Assembly: GCA_001910725.1 (NCBI GenBank)
Contig: MJGA01000020.1
Location: 124,001 to 188,000 of the forward strand
Reading direction: 5' to 3'
Source of the DNA: Phanerodontia chrysosporium
Lineage: Eukaryota > Basidiomycota > Agaricomycetes > Polyporales > Phanerochaetaceae
DNA: 64,000 bases
The first letter of the stretch is position 1. Every line of letters starts with the position of its first letter. Positions 1-12,519 of the stretch are shown here, one piece after another. A program made the translations under genes and the position numbers. The notes beneath the pieces were generated by a model. That model was not told where the DNA came from. It did not search any database and saw only the letters and a list, made by a program, of their open reading frames with translations.

Positions 1-1010
1 CTGTTCTCGGATATGAGACGTCTTGTCTCTCTCTTCAAGAAGCCGTGATAGCGGAGAGCTCGTGACGGGCTGCAACCTGTGCAAGCCGCAACAACCGCCA
101 GGGTCTGTGATACCAGGGGAGCACGCCGGCGGAGCCATCGCGCAGAGGAGATCGACCAACGTCTGGTTGGATAATGGGACTTGAATTATGGCCGAGGGGC
201 ACCTGGCATGAGTAGCGGGATGCCCTCATCCAAGATCCTCTGGCTCCACTGAGGCGAAGAGAAGGGTGTGAGCGCGAACGCGCACGCTATCGGTAGTCTG
301 TAACTCAATATCTGTTGTGCTGTCATGGGAGAAGGGACCGTAGTTTAGCGGTTCTATGATCCGTGAGGTGCTCCCCTGGTATTGGAAGCCATGATTGCAG
401 GGATTACCCGGCGTAGCAAATGAAGCGGTTCGAAATGTATCGTAACGGAAGGCGTAGCACGTTCGAAAGAAGCGTGCGGCGGGAATGTCGGCCATCTCTG
501 GTTGGTATATTTTTCCGCATAAAGTGTCACGAAAATCGAGAGAGGATTCGTTCCAGCGATTATTCTTCATCCATAGTTCTGCAGCTTGACGCGCCTCCTG
601 GTCGGCCCAAGACGGCAAGCGATAGCGAGTACGCGCAAGCTGTTCCCAGGAATGAGGGTAACAAGGGAGGCGCGACAGAGCTTTTCAGCCTGTGACAACT
701 GGTACTTCATTGCAGCTTCGAGAATCAATTCTAGCTGGGACAGATCCGTTAAGGCAGGATCGTCGACAGGGTAACATAGGCGTAGGAGGGCGTCGAAGAT
801 CTTGCTATCTTCGGCGACGGTGATGGGTTCTGATGCTCCCACGGTGGGTTGTTTGAGCGAGAACATATCACGAAAAAACGGTGACGCCACAGCGAGGATA
901 GCTTTGTAAACGCGAAATTCGACGCCGTCTGACGTGGTGAAGACGACGTCTGCGTCCTCGATATCAAATGGGTATGCGGCCGAAGGCCGATCTTGTCGGG
1001 AGCCTGACAT
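1..1010 (-). CDS. BTB/POZ domain protein, frameshifted, probably 3'-incomplete
   Basis: The ATG at 1010-1008 opens a frame with a clear BTB fold: DADVVFTTSDGVEFRVYKAIL followed by ASPFFRDMF and LLRLCYP. This is the architecture of the many fungal BTB proteins whose partners are unknown. The frame ends soon after IACRLG near position 607. The expected continuation (ADQEARQAAELWMKNN..., to about 228) lies one base away, so a single base seems to be missing at the TTGGG run. Past 228 the frame is lost again. A Cys-rich stretch (GGCCGLH) is open on the minus strand to position 1, so the 3' limit is not certain. It could be a real pseudogene, but other genes here show the same one-base defect. BTB family membership is secure; function is unknown. 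Confidence 0.7.
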
Positions 1011-1776
1011 GATTGCTGTCCTTGGGTCTATGGGGCTAAGGCTTGCGTGGACCTGCCGAAACGCGTCAATCGAAACGTTTGAGAAAGGGAGGAGTGGGAC
1101 TGACGGCGAATCAGCGGACAAGTTGCGTTGTGGGCGTCTAATGCGCAGGAAAGCGACGATTTGTCAGCGCGGGCCGCGGCATCCTCCAGACCCAGGAGGC
1201 TCTGCATGTCCAGGTTTTCGGTAGTTGGCCGAGGTCGAATACGACAATCAAACAGTGCGTCCAGACAGTCCGCCTACAATCTTGACTCACGTAGCTCGTA
1301 ACTATTATCCGCGATTTACGATGCTCGGTCTCCTATACGATGTTTCAGCCATATCCAAGCTTCCACACGTCGTTGAGCGTCGTTTAGGCACGCAGCCGGA
1401 AGCATCGACAGGCAGGACATGATCTTGCGCGTAATACTGCAGACGTCCTTCACACCGTCAGAACCTCCGGTGGAGCGTAGGTGGAAAATCACCTGGCTGT
1501 CCAGCGCTCAAGAGAGGCTTCTCCTGGAATGGACGGTGGGTCCCGCAGTGGTACGCGCGCGCGCACGACAATGTCCGTTTCAGCCACGGTCGGTGTCGTT
1601 TCACATAAGCCACGCTCGCTCCGTTTAGGGTGCAGGCTCGGGAGCGACCCTTTGGGCGTGTGTGTCTCGCAGGCGACGCCTGGTGCGGTGCCCCGTGGTT
1701 ATATTTACGAGGATGCCAGCTCCAGAGAAAGACGACCGGCCTGCCCGGACCCCGCTGCACACTCCCCAGAGCCACC
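1011..1776. other. Intergenic region between divergent BTB and MFS genes
   Basis: About 770 bases between two divergently transcribed genes; it should contain both promoters. No supported coding region, RNA gene or repeat was seen. The short frames over 1419-1880 overlap the 5' end of the transporter gene or are chance frames. Confidence 0.5.
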
Positions 1777-4149
1777 ATGCACGTCCCAGACATCCTGCGC
1801 GACTCGTTCTTCGGCCGCATCGTGTACTACGCGACTGGACGGCGCCTGTTCAGGCACGACGAAGAGCGCCCCGACTTTAAGCTCCCGCCGCGCTATGCCG
1901 TCCACATGCTCGGCGCTGCCCCATCGGGCAGCCGTTCTGCGAGCCCACCGCTATCAGAACACCCCTCGCAGGTCGGCTCTGCCTCCGAGGACCGGCGGAC
2001 ATCCAAGGGCACGCTTCTCGACGATGTCACGGTCAGGACTGCGGAACCGAGCGAGGTCCATATGCCTCACAGAGAAAGTACTATGGCGCACGAGGTGCTA
2101 CACGTGCACCCTCACGATGCAGAGAAGGCGGAGCTGGCCGCTATGGAGAGAGCGGATGAGCGGGAAACACCGTACGAGGACCCGAATATCGTTGATTGGT
2201 ATGGCCCCAATGACCCCGAATGTCCAGAAAACGTGAGCCATGTCTTTGTTACCCAGCTTCACTCGCTGACGTCCTTTAATAGTGGTCATTTTGGAAAAAG
2301 ACCTTTGTCACTTTCCAGATTGCGCACATCACATTTGCCATCTACATCGGCTCCGCCATCTTCGCACCAGGTATCCCCGACCTGGCAGAGAAATTTGGCA
2401 TCTCAGTTGTGGCTGGGAATCTCGGCATAACGATGTTTGTCCTTGGATACGCAACTGGTCCCGTATGTATGCCCTTCAGACTTGCAGTAACCCTAAGTCT
2501 CACGCGTACCGCAGATGTTCCTCGCGCCCATGAGCGAGATCCCGCAGTTCGGCCGGGCCCCAGTGTACATGATCACGCTCCTCATCTTCTCGCTCCTCCA
2601 GATCCCGACTGCGCTCGCGAAGAACCTCGGGGCGCTGCTGCCGCTGCGCTTCCTTGCAGGCTTCGTCGGCTCGCCGCCGCTCGCGACGGGCGGCGCGAGC
2701 CTCGCGGACATGTGGCCGCCGCAGGACCGCGTCGTTGTCATCGGCGCGTGGAGCATCGCGGCGATGTGCGGGCCGACGCTCGGGCCCCTCGTCGGCGGCT
2801 TCGCCGCGCAGGCGGAGGGCTGGACGTGGACGATCTGGATGCTGCTCTGGCTCGGCGGCGTGAGCTGGGTCTTCCTCGCGTTCACGATGCCCGAGACGTC
2901 CTCGCAAGCGTGAGTGCGCCCCGCTTCTCGCTGTGCGGGCACGTTAGCTTATTGCGTGGCGCCGATAACTGTCGACAGGATCCTCTACCGCCGCGCAGTC
3001 CGCCTGCGCCGCCTGACGGGGAACCCCAACATCAAGTCCCAGGCTGAAATCGAGGCGGAGCATATGACTGTGCGTGAGATCGCCATGATGACCCTCGTGC
3101 GGCCGTTCTATCTCGGCTTCCGCGAGCCGATCGTTGCTTTCTGGAATCTGTATCTTGGAATGGTGTACGGTGAGCTGTTCGAGTCCTTCTTCATTGCCTA
3201 AGTAGTACTCATGTTTGCTGCAGGTATCTTGTACTGCTTCATCGCTTCTTTCGATGTCGTCTTCATCGAGCACCATCACTTCAACCTTGGTCAAAATGGT
3301 CTTGCGTTCCTCGTATGTTTTACCGGCCTTCTATATCCATTCAACAATGTCTAAAGGCTATTCCGTAGGGCATTATCATAGGTGTTATGGTCGCCTTTAT
3401 CGGCTTCCTTCCATGGGCGCTCTTCACGCTAAAGCCGATCTTCGCTAGAGGAGGTTCGTTTGCGCTGTATGCTTCACTTTACATTCTCATCATCTGCGCA
3501 TTGCAGAGTTTGTCCCTGAAGATAGATTACCGCCCGCATTCTTTGGGGCATTCTTCTTTCCGGTACGCGTGCGGGCAACATGTCATCTTCACATTGCTAA
3601 CCCGAACCCGCTCGCAGATATCGCTATTTTGGTTCGGCTGGACGAGCGCGGGCGGAGTACATTGGATTGTACCCATCCTCGCGTCCGGCCTGTGGGCCAT
3701 GGGCGCGTTCTATCTCTTCCAAGCGGGCATGAAGTGAGTGGGACCGTACTACGAGTCGCCCCTGAGTGCACGTCGCTGACAGGGCCTGCACAGCTACCTC
3801 GCCGACTGCTATCCCCGATACGTCGCATCCGTGCTCGCGAGCAACGACCTCTTCCGCTCGCTGCTCGGCGCCGCGTTCCCGTTGTTCAGCACAGGTGCGT
3901 CGACGCGCCCATAGCGGTATCCTCCGTGGAGCGTGGTCCTGACACGTCGGACTCGTCAGCGTACTTCCACAATTTGGGCGTCGGCCCTGCCTTGAGTATT
4001 ATTGGAGGCATAGCCATCGGCATGTTGCCGATTCCGTTCGCTTTGTGAGTGGCTGCCCCTATCTCGCTCCGAGGGCCGTATGACTAACAGTTCCGCCTAG
4101 CTACCGATATGGGCACATCATCCGCTCATGGTCCACGTTCACGAATTAG
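1777..4149 (+). CDS. MFS transporter, DHA1 drug/polyamine type
   Basis: A plasma-membrane proton antiporter of the major facilitator superfamily, closest in style to fungal multidrug/polyamine exporters. Start is the ATG in GCCACCATG. Eleven exons join in frame: 1777-2232, 2283-2462, 2515-2909, 2979-3169, 3224-3312, 3369-3453, 3507-3562, 3618-3733, 3794-3894, 3960-4044 and 4101-4149, giving 600 residues. A long hydrophilic N-terminus (about 150 aa) ends in [14 protein letters not shown], the usual lead-in to helix 1 in this family. Twelve hydrophobic segments follow. Helix 4-5 carries [19 protein letters not shown] and [11 protein letters not shown], as in DHA1 exporters. The C-terminus is short ([10 protein letters not shown]). 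Substrate cannot be read from sequence. It is transcribed divergently from the BTB gene. Confidence 0.92.
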
Positions 4150-4932
4150 AGCGCCGTGACTGTGCTATGGACACTGCGCAGCTGCGCTTTGTGCTTGCAG
4201 GGACAGGGTTGTCGTCAGGACTACACAGCATGTAGAGGTCAATGATCGCGCAAGTTTGGACTTTGCTGTATTCCAAAACATTGTATCACAAACAATGAGA
4301 TTCGCGTCTCGCTCGAGCCTGTTGCACAGTGAGAAGGGGTCCACTACTTTTCAATTTGATTGTCGAGATATTGCCGGATGGCCGCAAGTACTTCTTGTCG
4401 TACTCCTGCTGGCACTGTCGCTACCCAGGAAATAATGAGACAAATTCTCTATAGGGCAATATAAAATGCTTCTGCTTACAGTCGGCAAGAGGGTGTAGCT
4501 GCTCAATGAGCTGGCGAACGGGTATCGAGTCAGATTGACGGGCTAATTCTGGTGAACTTCTTTTAGGAGTGACTCTTCGCATGAAGCTCCGCCTCACCTT
4601 TGCTCTCGTGGTGAATGTTGTCTACCCAGCCTGCTTCGTTCAGCCGTTTGGCTAGGAGATCGCTTATCCTGCAAGAAGAGGGTTGGTCAATGAAGTTGCA
4701 AGCCGACACACGACTGACACAGGTTACCTCTCCCATTCGCCGCTTTCTATCATTCTACGAGCTACGGCAGAATATAAAGCATTATTCCCCGCTTCGCTGC
4801 GGGGCATCCTGTTGTCCGAGAGGGAAAGGAAAGGACCTTGCAGGATGCGGTGAGAGTCAACTCCAACCAGGGATATTGATTGGCGCTCACTTCGTGGCGT
4901 TTCGGAGCTTACGTAAGTGTTTATAAGCCCCG
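4150..4932. other. Intergenic, no gene recognised
   Basis: Downstream of the transporter. One open frame (4615-4926) shows no recognisable domain and no convincing introns. The region ends at the target-site duplication of the hAT-like element. Confidence 0.4.
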
Positions 4933-5688
4933 GTGGAGACTAGTGTTGCGGAAGAAAGTCAGGTGTAACTTACTGTCTGTAAGAAAGTCAGTAAGTTACT
5001 GGTAACTTACATTACTTACAGCGGCACCCTGAAAAGAGGTGTAAGTGTCGGAAAGTCACGATGCGCATGGCCCTTCGAGTGCTCCAAGGACAGGATGTGC
5101 CAGTTTAAGCAGCACCCATAGAGCAGGCCTTAAGCTGACGAACACTGTAGTGGTTCATCGGGAGGGTGAATATAGCCTGCCATGTCATTTCCAAGGCTCG
5201 AAACCCTGACGGCCTTGGTGTACATGCCTGTGGTACTAGCCAAGCTGCCTGAGCCTTCCTGAGACGTGCTGCACGCCAATACATATGAACGTAACCCTTG
5301 CGCCGTCTTAGCCTTTGTCTCACGTCAATAACTTGAGGCCGCCCATCGCCTCTCGGTCCCGCCTCCGCTAAGTTGCTCCTGGTCCAACTCCCCCAGCTGA
5401 GCAAACTTGTGCCCGTAAGGCAGAGTTAGTCCTCATTTATCAGTAGGCCCGCCATGACCAATGTATTATTGATGCTCCTTTTTCTTTTTGGCATGGCGGT
5501 GTGGGTTTACTGACAACTTACCTTGTAACTTACACGACTTTCTTACCTTTACTTACTGTAACTTACAGATTAGACGCCTATGTAAGAAGCTGGAACTTAC
5601 ACCCTTTACTTACAGGCTTACGGCCTTTACTTTCTGACATCTGTAACTTACACTCGCCGGCATTTTCTTCCGCAACACTAGTGGAGAC
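4933..5688. mobile_element. Non-autonomous hAT-like element with 8-bp target duplication
   Basis: A 740-bp element (4941-5680) is bounded by a perfect 8-bp direct repeat, GTGGAGAC, at 4933-4940 and 5681-5688. Its ends are perfect 17-bp inverted repeats, TAGTGTTGCGGAAGAAA at 4941-4957 and the complement at 5664-5680. Eight-base duplications and TIRs of this type are characteristic of the hAT superfamily. Both subterminal zones are crowded with GTAACTTAC/GTAAGTTAC-like motifs in both orientations, as expected for transposase binding sites. The one longish internal frame (minus, 5105-5404) has no transposase features, so the copy must depend on an element elsewhere. Perfect TIRs and duplication suggest a fairly recent insertion. 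Confidence 0.88.
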
Positions 5689-7153
5689 GGTAGACAAGCA
5701 GGTATGTATGCTCGGCCGCAAAAGGTAGATTCAAAGATATCGGAGGTGTCGTCAAATGGCACATACCCAAGTTCATCTCTGCACGACGTTGCCACGATTT
5801 TCATGTGCTCGTGCTGGCAGAGGTGCATGGATGTCTCGAAGGGTGGCGCTGTCCTCGGAGACGTCGATGCGGCTAAGGCAGACAGACCCCTCCATCGAGG
5901 CTGAGCGCGAGAGAAGATGGCGAGTCGACAGCGTCAGAGGTAGTGATGATGGGCGAGTCTGCGCGCTTGTGCCTCTCGAAGGGGTGAAGAGCGCGTCTGT
6001 TCTCGTGGAGGTGAGAATGTGAAGTAACAGAAATACTGGATCCCAATCTGCTGCGCTATGATTGAGATCAGAGGGATGCCTCGAGGTTGCGAGACGAGGG
6101 TGTGCTTGAGCATTCCGTCACCCTGAGGGGCGCTCTCGATGGCCGGCCGGCCAGCACGAACGGCCTAGATCGAATCATATAAATATTCCCATTGTGTTGA
6201 GCTGATATCATCGTGTTTGACCAAGGCTAAGATGCAGACGAAGACGTGCTGCTCACACGTTCGTCTGTTGGTCGCTGGCCGGCGAAAACATAAAATTGAG
6301 CTCCGAAATAAATTGAAGGTCCGATCAGATTGCCGTCTTGCGAGTGTGAAGTCGGCTTGTGCCGGTTCGCCGTGGTGGGACGCTCCGAGTCGTTCATACT
6401 TTCCCAACTCTTCGAGTGCAACAGCCAGGACGTTGCAGTGAGCTTACGAGGCTCTTACGTGGAGGTCAAATTTGCGCTCTATTGGACAAATCGACCAATA
6501 TGCTCTTTTGGCGCGACCGTGGTTGGACTCCTCGAGTATCAGGCGTTTCACTCGGGTTCCTCGTCGAGACTGGGCAGGGACATCAGGACGGCATGCAAGC
6601 TGTATAGGCACATAAAAAACTCTAGGGTAAGCTCTTATAGGGACTGACTTAGAACGCACTGAGCGCCGGCCCCAGATAGACTTTGTCACGGGGTGCAACG
6701 TTCCCTCTGCCTTGGGAACTACCGGCTGTGATTACGGCCAGGTAGGCGCTGCGCAAAGATTAAGGCCAGTGACCCTTATCTGCTCGTTAAGGGTGCAAAG
6801 ATACGGGTTCTGAATCCCATGACCTCTGATAGTTGCTACAGGGCGACGTTTGCCCTCTTCCCCACTCTCGCGTGGACACGCCTCGGGTAACCCTTTCGCA
6901 TGGTGGGTTAGTTTTTTGCTGGGAAGCGTCGACAGTTACACTTGAAGCCCTCGGGGCGTGATGCTCACAGCCTGTCAACGCTAAGTCAGAATGATGTGGA
7001 AGCGGGTACAACATGGTTTCGTATTTCCGAACAGTTGGATACAGAGTTTCACGATGTGAGTGTCTCCTCTGCTTTGGGTGGCGGCTTATGGGGCTCACTG
7101 TATAAGGCCCAGCTAGCGACGCCGCTCTCTCCTCTCCGTCCCTGCCCTTCAGA
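5689..7153. other. Intergenic, no gene recognised
   Basis: About 1.45 kb between the hAT-like element and the first seven-helix gene. Several short frames overlap on both strands, but none carries a recognisable domain or a coherent set of splice sites. Confidence 0.4.
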
Positions 7154-8666
7154 ATGTCTGCCTCTACAGACGCCGTAATATGGCAGTCGATCGGCCACGA
7201 TCTCATCCAAACAATCGTGGCTGTTACAGTCGAGACCTTCTTGATAGGTAGAGACTATCGGTCCACGCGCACGTATCCTGGACTCACAGCATATCCCAGC
7301 CGTATATTCTGTGCTAGTCGCGAAAACTACTTGCCTTCTCCTGTACGTCGTCCGCCGTTGTCCCCTTCGCTGCTGATATAACAATCCAGTTGTTTCCGAC
7401 AGAGTCAGGCATCGCACTAGAGCGTCATTGTACACTTGCTGCTCAGTGCTTGTCATGTTCGTTTTGGCTATTGCGCTCTGGATCATAGACGTCCACAACC
7501 TCGTCACTGAAGTCAAAATGACACTCCTCTCAACGTCCGGAGACGCTCTTTCCGACGATTATGCTGCGGCCGTCTCTTCAATCTTGCGTCTAGCTTCTGT
7601 AGAGGATACTTTATACTCTTACATGGTGCGCAGTTTGCCCGCATTGCATTCTATCACGTCTAATCGTGACAAAACAGACAATCATCGGCGATGGTATCAT
7701 AATTTGGCGTGTCTATGCCTTCTGGTGCAACGGCCGTGACAGATATGCGCTCCTCATCCCGCTTGCATTCCTGCTTGGGTCAATCAGTACGCGTTCCCGT
7801 CTGAAATGTCGAACGGCCGCTAAACGTATCATATCAGCAACCTCCGTCATGCTCACCTATTGCGGTGCCCGTCTGGGCGCCGACATTGAGTTAGGCACGT
7901 ATCAACACCCGGCGTTCTGTCGCAATATCCAAACGGCGTCATATTCCATGACGCTAGTAACCACCACAGTAGCAACGATCCTAATAACGCTGAAGACATG
8001 GTCAGTCCTTCCCCTCATCCGCACTCAAAGAGGTACTTACATGCCAACAGGCAATATAGGCGGACATACCTCGCTGCGTTCGGCACTCTGGGTCCTAGGA
8101 CTCGCACTCTAGGAGTTATGATCATGCTCATCGAATCCGGCGTCCTGTACATGCTATTTTTCGTACGTGACTGAGGTGTTAGAGGACCGGATCGCGGGGC
8201 TAACGGGTTGCCATAGGCAAGTCAGATCATCATCAGCGTCGGCTCGGTGAACGCCAGAATCGAACAGAATGCCACGTTAACGTTTGCGTCAACTATCGAA
8301 GAATACATCAGTAGCCTCATTGTGGTACGTGGGGCGTGTCATTCCAAACTTCGATTGACATACTTGTATCAGGGTCTCTACCCGACCGTCGTCGTTATCC
8401 TGGTCCACTCCAAGCACTCTGTCCTCAAGTCGAAGACAGAGACTTCGAGCGGTGCCCTCGTTTTCAGGGCAAGACCAGAGCTCAGCGAGGCCTCCGGGAC
8501 GACTGATCTTTCAACCAATGCCCCGATATTTGTGGACAAGGCTGCGTCTGTCCCGAGCGGCGATGCCGGACTGTACGAGTTGGCCGAAGTTAAACCTGGT
8601 AACGGCGTGGATGTAGAAAGCAGCTTAAAGGTCAAGGTGCAACGGTCGGTTGTGTACAGTGCGTAG
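7154..8666 (+). CDS. Seven-helix membrane protein, fungal family, copy A
   Basis: Eight exons join in frame (7154-7247, 7300-7342, 7409-7625, 7678-7786, 7838-8000, 8051-8162, 8217-8324, 8373-8666) into 379 residues. About seven hydrophobic segments are visible. Segments shared with copy B include LWIIDVHN, IIGDGIIIWRVYAFW, LGADIELGTYQHPAFCRNIQ, ESGVLYMLFF and YPTVVVILVHSK, followed by a hydrophilic C-terminus of about 90 residues. The type occurs widely in Agaricomycetes as uncharacterised membrane proteins; I cannot name a ligand or partner. Copy B lies about 0.8 kb downstream in the same direction with the same exon pattern, so the two arose by tandem duplication. Confidence 0.82.
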
Positions 8667-9486
8667 GTCAGGCTTCCATCCAACTTACACCAGCTACCGG
8701 CTCATTTCTTGCCCCCTAGATCCATGTTGAGCGCGTGTAACATATGGGCTTCGCGTTACTAATGAATTCGGTCTGATAAATCGGCGTTCACGAACTCCAT
8801 AGGGTTGTCAGTTCGTGCGCAGCAGGTCCTTCGACGGGGACTACATGACCGATCACCGACGATAGCGTTCCATTTCTGAACCCTGAGGACACATGCAATC
8901 TGCCTGGAACTTGTCGCCCCAGCCACCTTGTCGCGACATTTCCACGTTCTGTCAAGAATAGCGGCTTCGTGGCGCGAAGGCCGACTTAATGATCTTTCCC
9001 ATTGCCCTGGACAGATGCGCGTGGTGCGTCCTTTCGTGTGAGTATAGCCCCGTCTCGAGATGCGATATTCACGGATGGCATGTCAGTGTTCTTGGGGAGC
9101 GGGCTGGCTCGTGCACGGGTGACTTGAGCGTCAACAGGCGGGCCCGCCATGATGTGGCGCTGGCCATTGTGACCGGCATCTGACCGTAACTCGTAACCAA
9201 TAGCCCTAGAAGTTCTGAATTCCGGCTCGACGAGGCAGTTAACCGTTTAGGGACGAACGGGCATGGTTGCCCCTGTCCCCTCGATCCGCTCCGCCTAACC
9301 TCGAAGAGCCCCTGTGGGCTCGGTCCCTGGACCCACTCTCCAGAAGGCACTCTTGGCAGGTCCCTCGAGCGCAACTTGGCAGCGACTAGATCCTTGCTCA
9401 GCTCCTCTATGTGGCCTATATCATCCAGCCTGGTGTCGCACGCCCCGCGCCATGATGGCGCCCCTGTTTCTGCGTCGCAACCGGAC
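8667..9486. other. Intergenic between tandem paralogues
   Basis: About 820 bases separating copies A and B; presumably the promoter of copy B. No other feature supported. Confidence 0.45.
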
Positions 9487-11009
9487 ATGTCTTCCACCGA
9501 CTACGAAAACATCTGGCGAGACATTGGACACAATCTGATCCAGTCCTCGGTTGCTGTCGTGGTCGAGACATTCGTCATCGGTGATATTCTCTCCGTCGCT
9601 AATACCCGATGGCGATACTGACACCTGAATGTAGCAATATATACTGGGCTGGTGATAAAGACTGGCCGACTGCTTTTGTAGGCTTGCCTCTCCTCTGTCT
9701 TGGCAGGTGGTACTTAAACTAACGATTATGTTAGGAGGCGCAGTCGACGCTCCAAGGTGTCCTTATGGACATCTCTGGCAGTCTTGACTATGTACTGCTT
9801 CGCGCTGTCCCTCTGGATGATAGATATTCACAACATCATCACGGAGATGTCCATTATGCTCCATCTGAGCTCGGCTAATACGCTGTCCGAACTATATTCT
9901 GTGGCAACCTCCAAGATCCTAAGGCTGTCATCGATTGAAGACGTCCTCTATGCTTACATGGTAATTCATCCGAATATATCCGTACAACATACTGACGTCT
10001 ACGGTGCTACAGACTATCATAGGGGACGGCATCATCATCTGGCGCGTTTATGCCTTCTGGCCAAGCGTCCGGGAGAGGCTAGTGTTGGTCATACCATTAG
10101 CATTCTCGGAGGATCAATCGGTGCGTGCAAGAGTCTGTTGGTCCGTCGCTATGTGGTGGTTCTGTGTTGCTGAACATCATCTTCAGCGTGTTCTCTCATG
10201 CTGACCTACTGCTCCGCCCATCTAGGAGCTGATATCAAGCTCGGAACCTACCAACACCCGGCCTTCTGCCGAAACATCCAAACCACGTCCTATTCTATGA
10301 CGCTCGCAACAACTGCCGTCGCAACCATCCTTATTGCTCTCAAAACCTGGTACGACCATATGCTTCGTAGCTATCTCTCTTGATTCACCCATCACACCTT
10401 CCAGGAGATACAGACGAATGCACGTGCTTGCATTCGGCAAAACGTCGCCGCAAACATGCACGCAAAGGGTCATGTTTCTTCTTGTCGAGTCCGGCGTGCT
10501 CTACATGCTATTTTTCGTGAGTTTCCTCTGGGCGCTGTTCGCCATGGCTAATCGGTACCCTGGTAGTTGGTACAAGTCGTACTTAGCCTGGACTCGGTGA
10601 ACAACAGCGTAAACCAGAACGAACGACTCATCTTCGCCTTTACAATATACGAATATATTACCAGCTCCATCGTGGTGCGTAACTCTGTGCTTGAGACGGT
10701 GGTCTACAACTCGACGGTGGACAAATGCTACAGGGAATATATCCGACGCTCGTGGTAGTCCTTGTACACTCGAAGAACTCCATCCTCGTGCAGAGTTCGG
10801 AGCCAGGCGCGCTGAGCAGTGCCCTGGTCTTCAAGAGCCCGACCACGCATGCCACCGGGGCGCCAATGACCACATACGCTAGCATTCCTGTTGCGGAGTC
10901 TCCGCGGACCTCACCCGCATCTTTCCAATTATACGAGATGAAGCCCGTGGTGGGCGGGGCTGATACGGAATCGGATATCAGGGACAGCGCTCTGAACGCT
11001 CATGTCTAG
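9487..11009 (+). CDS. Seven-helix membrane protein, fungal family, copy B (one-base frameshift)
   Basis: Paralogue of copy A with the same introns: start MSSTDYENIW, then TGLVIKTGRLLL, LWMIDIHNIITEM, IIGDGIIIWRVYAFW, LGADIKLGTYQHPAFC, ESGVLYMLFF and YPTLVVVLVHSK. In exon 4, near 10106, the coding frame after VIPLAF is off by one: the expected LGGSI is in another frame, while copy A reads PLAFLLGSI without a break. A single C added to give TTCCTC would restore it. The rest, including all later splice sites, is intact. This argues for an assembly error or a very recent mutation, not an old pseudogene. Function unknown. Confidence 0.75.
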
Positions 11010-11249
11010 CCCTCGTCCTCATGTATCATCTGAAGAGCCTGTGGGCGGAATTCGGCAACGCAGCCTCTAGGGCGTACTGTCAGATACAACGTAATTCTAT
11101 ACCCAGAGCTTCTCACACGGTTACAGAAAAGGAATTGGAGGTAATAAACGGTATGACGTGAGGATTCCGTGCGGTCCGTGAGGGCAAAGACAGTCCACAG
11201 AGCCTCTTGACCCGGATCGAAGGCGACTGTGGCCATCTGCTTGTATCTG

Positions 11250-12519
11250 TCATCCTCTGCGAGTCATATTGGGGATCCCTCGGCGCCGTAGAGATCGCTT
11301 CGCAGGAGCCTTGCCGCCAAAGATATTTCCAGGGCCGAAGGTAGGGGTGCCGCCGAGCGACCCGAACATGTCGCCGATGTAACTCGTCGGCTTGATGCCT
11401 TTCTCGAACTTGGACTTCCACTCCTTCACGATGCCGGTTACAACGGGAACGCCCGCGGCGGGGATGTTCTGGATCGAGATGTCGAAGCCGGGGGACATGA
11501 GGAAGAGGTTCGTCGCGGCACTCTCGCCGTCGAACGGCCGGTCAAAGTCAGATGCGGTGCGCATGATGATGATGCGCGAAAAGTCGACGAGCCCGGTGAT
11601 CGCGCCGCGCAGGAGCGCCTCGAGCGTCGCGTTGTCCTCCTGCTGCGTCGTGCAGTACGTCGCAGTGCCGTTCGTGAAGAGCGCCGTCGTGTTCTCGAAC
11701 GCGGCGGCGAGCAGGTCGCCCGTCCAGAAGACGTCGGACGTCGCCGTGTCGCAGGCGACGACGGATGGGGGCGCTGCCCCGGCAGCAAAGGCGGGGTCGC
11801 TGGCGTAGTTGGCGCGGTACGCCTTAGATGGGCGTCGTCGAAGAGCGTTCCGGTCTTTGCCATCTCGATGGCGAGCTGGCGAAGGTTGTCGTTCACGGCA
11901 AACACTTCCGTGCCGTATACCTCCTGCGGGAATTCATCCGGCGAGGTGGACCCTTGGGGGACGTAACCCGTTGAGAAGTTGTCGGGCTTCTCTCGGGCAT
12001 CGAACTCGTACTGCAGAGCCACCTGCACGGCGAACTGGGCGAATGTGACGCTCCCTAGGGTGCCGAGCTTGGGGCTAATGCCTGCAATCCCGGCGATGAA
12101 GAAATAGGTACGCTTCAGGTCAAAGACTGGGGAGTGGACAAGGGCAGTTATCGTCGATGCAGCATTAATTTCGGCTTCTCCCGTGACGAGCTGGCAGATC
12201 GAGCCATCCCGCGTGCAATGGGCTTGGGGGAAGAGCGGCGAGAAGCCGGGAATGGTGATGTTGTGTTCTAAGACGTTGAACTGTGGGATCCCATACCACG
12301 AGTCGCCCTCGCTATCAAACTTAGCCCAAGCGTGTGAGCGTAAGCAAGCAACACGAGGTCGGCTCTGCCTACCATGTCGATAATGAACACCTTTGGGGCA
12401 ATCTTCCCATCCCTTCCCCTTGAACGCGGGAATATGGAGGTGGCAGCCACGGACCCTGGAGCGAAAGCCACCTGCAGTGCGGTCTGCAGCACGAGTGATG
12501 CGACGACCCATGCAAACAT
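11250..12519 (-). CDS. Secreted purine nucleoside permease-like (NUP) protein, one-base frameshift
   Basis: The start, the ATG at 12519, gives a signal-peptide-like N-terminus (MFAWVVASLVLQTALQVAFA). After one intron, placed just after ...KVFIIDM, it continues FDSEGDSWYGIP. NUP-family hallmarks follow: SPLFPQAHCTRDGSICQ, GEAEINAASTITALV, FIAGIAGISPKLGTLG and ALQYEFDARE, then later EDNATLEALLRGA and IIIMRTASDFDRP. In yeasts this family has been linked to nucleoside uptake. Fungal members are predicted to be secreted or wall-associated and to resemble nucleoside phosphorylases. Near 11824 the frame slips: LFDDAHL must be followed by AYRANY in another frame, and one extra G in AAGG repairs it. 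Family assignment is firm; transport as against enzymatic activity is not decided here. Confidence 0.83.
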
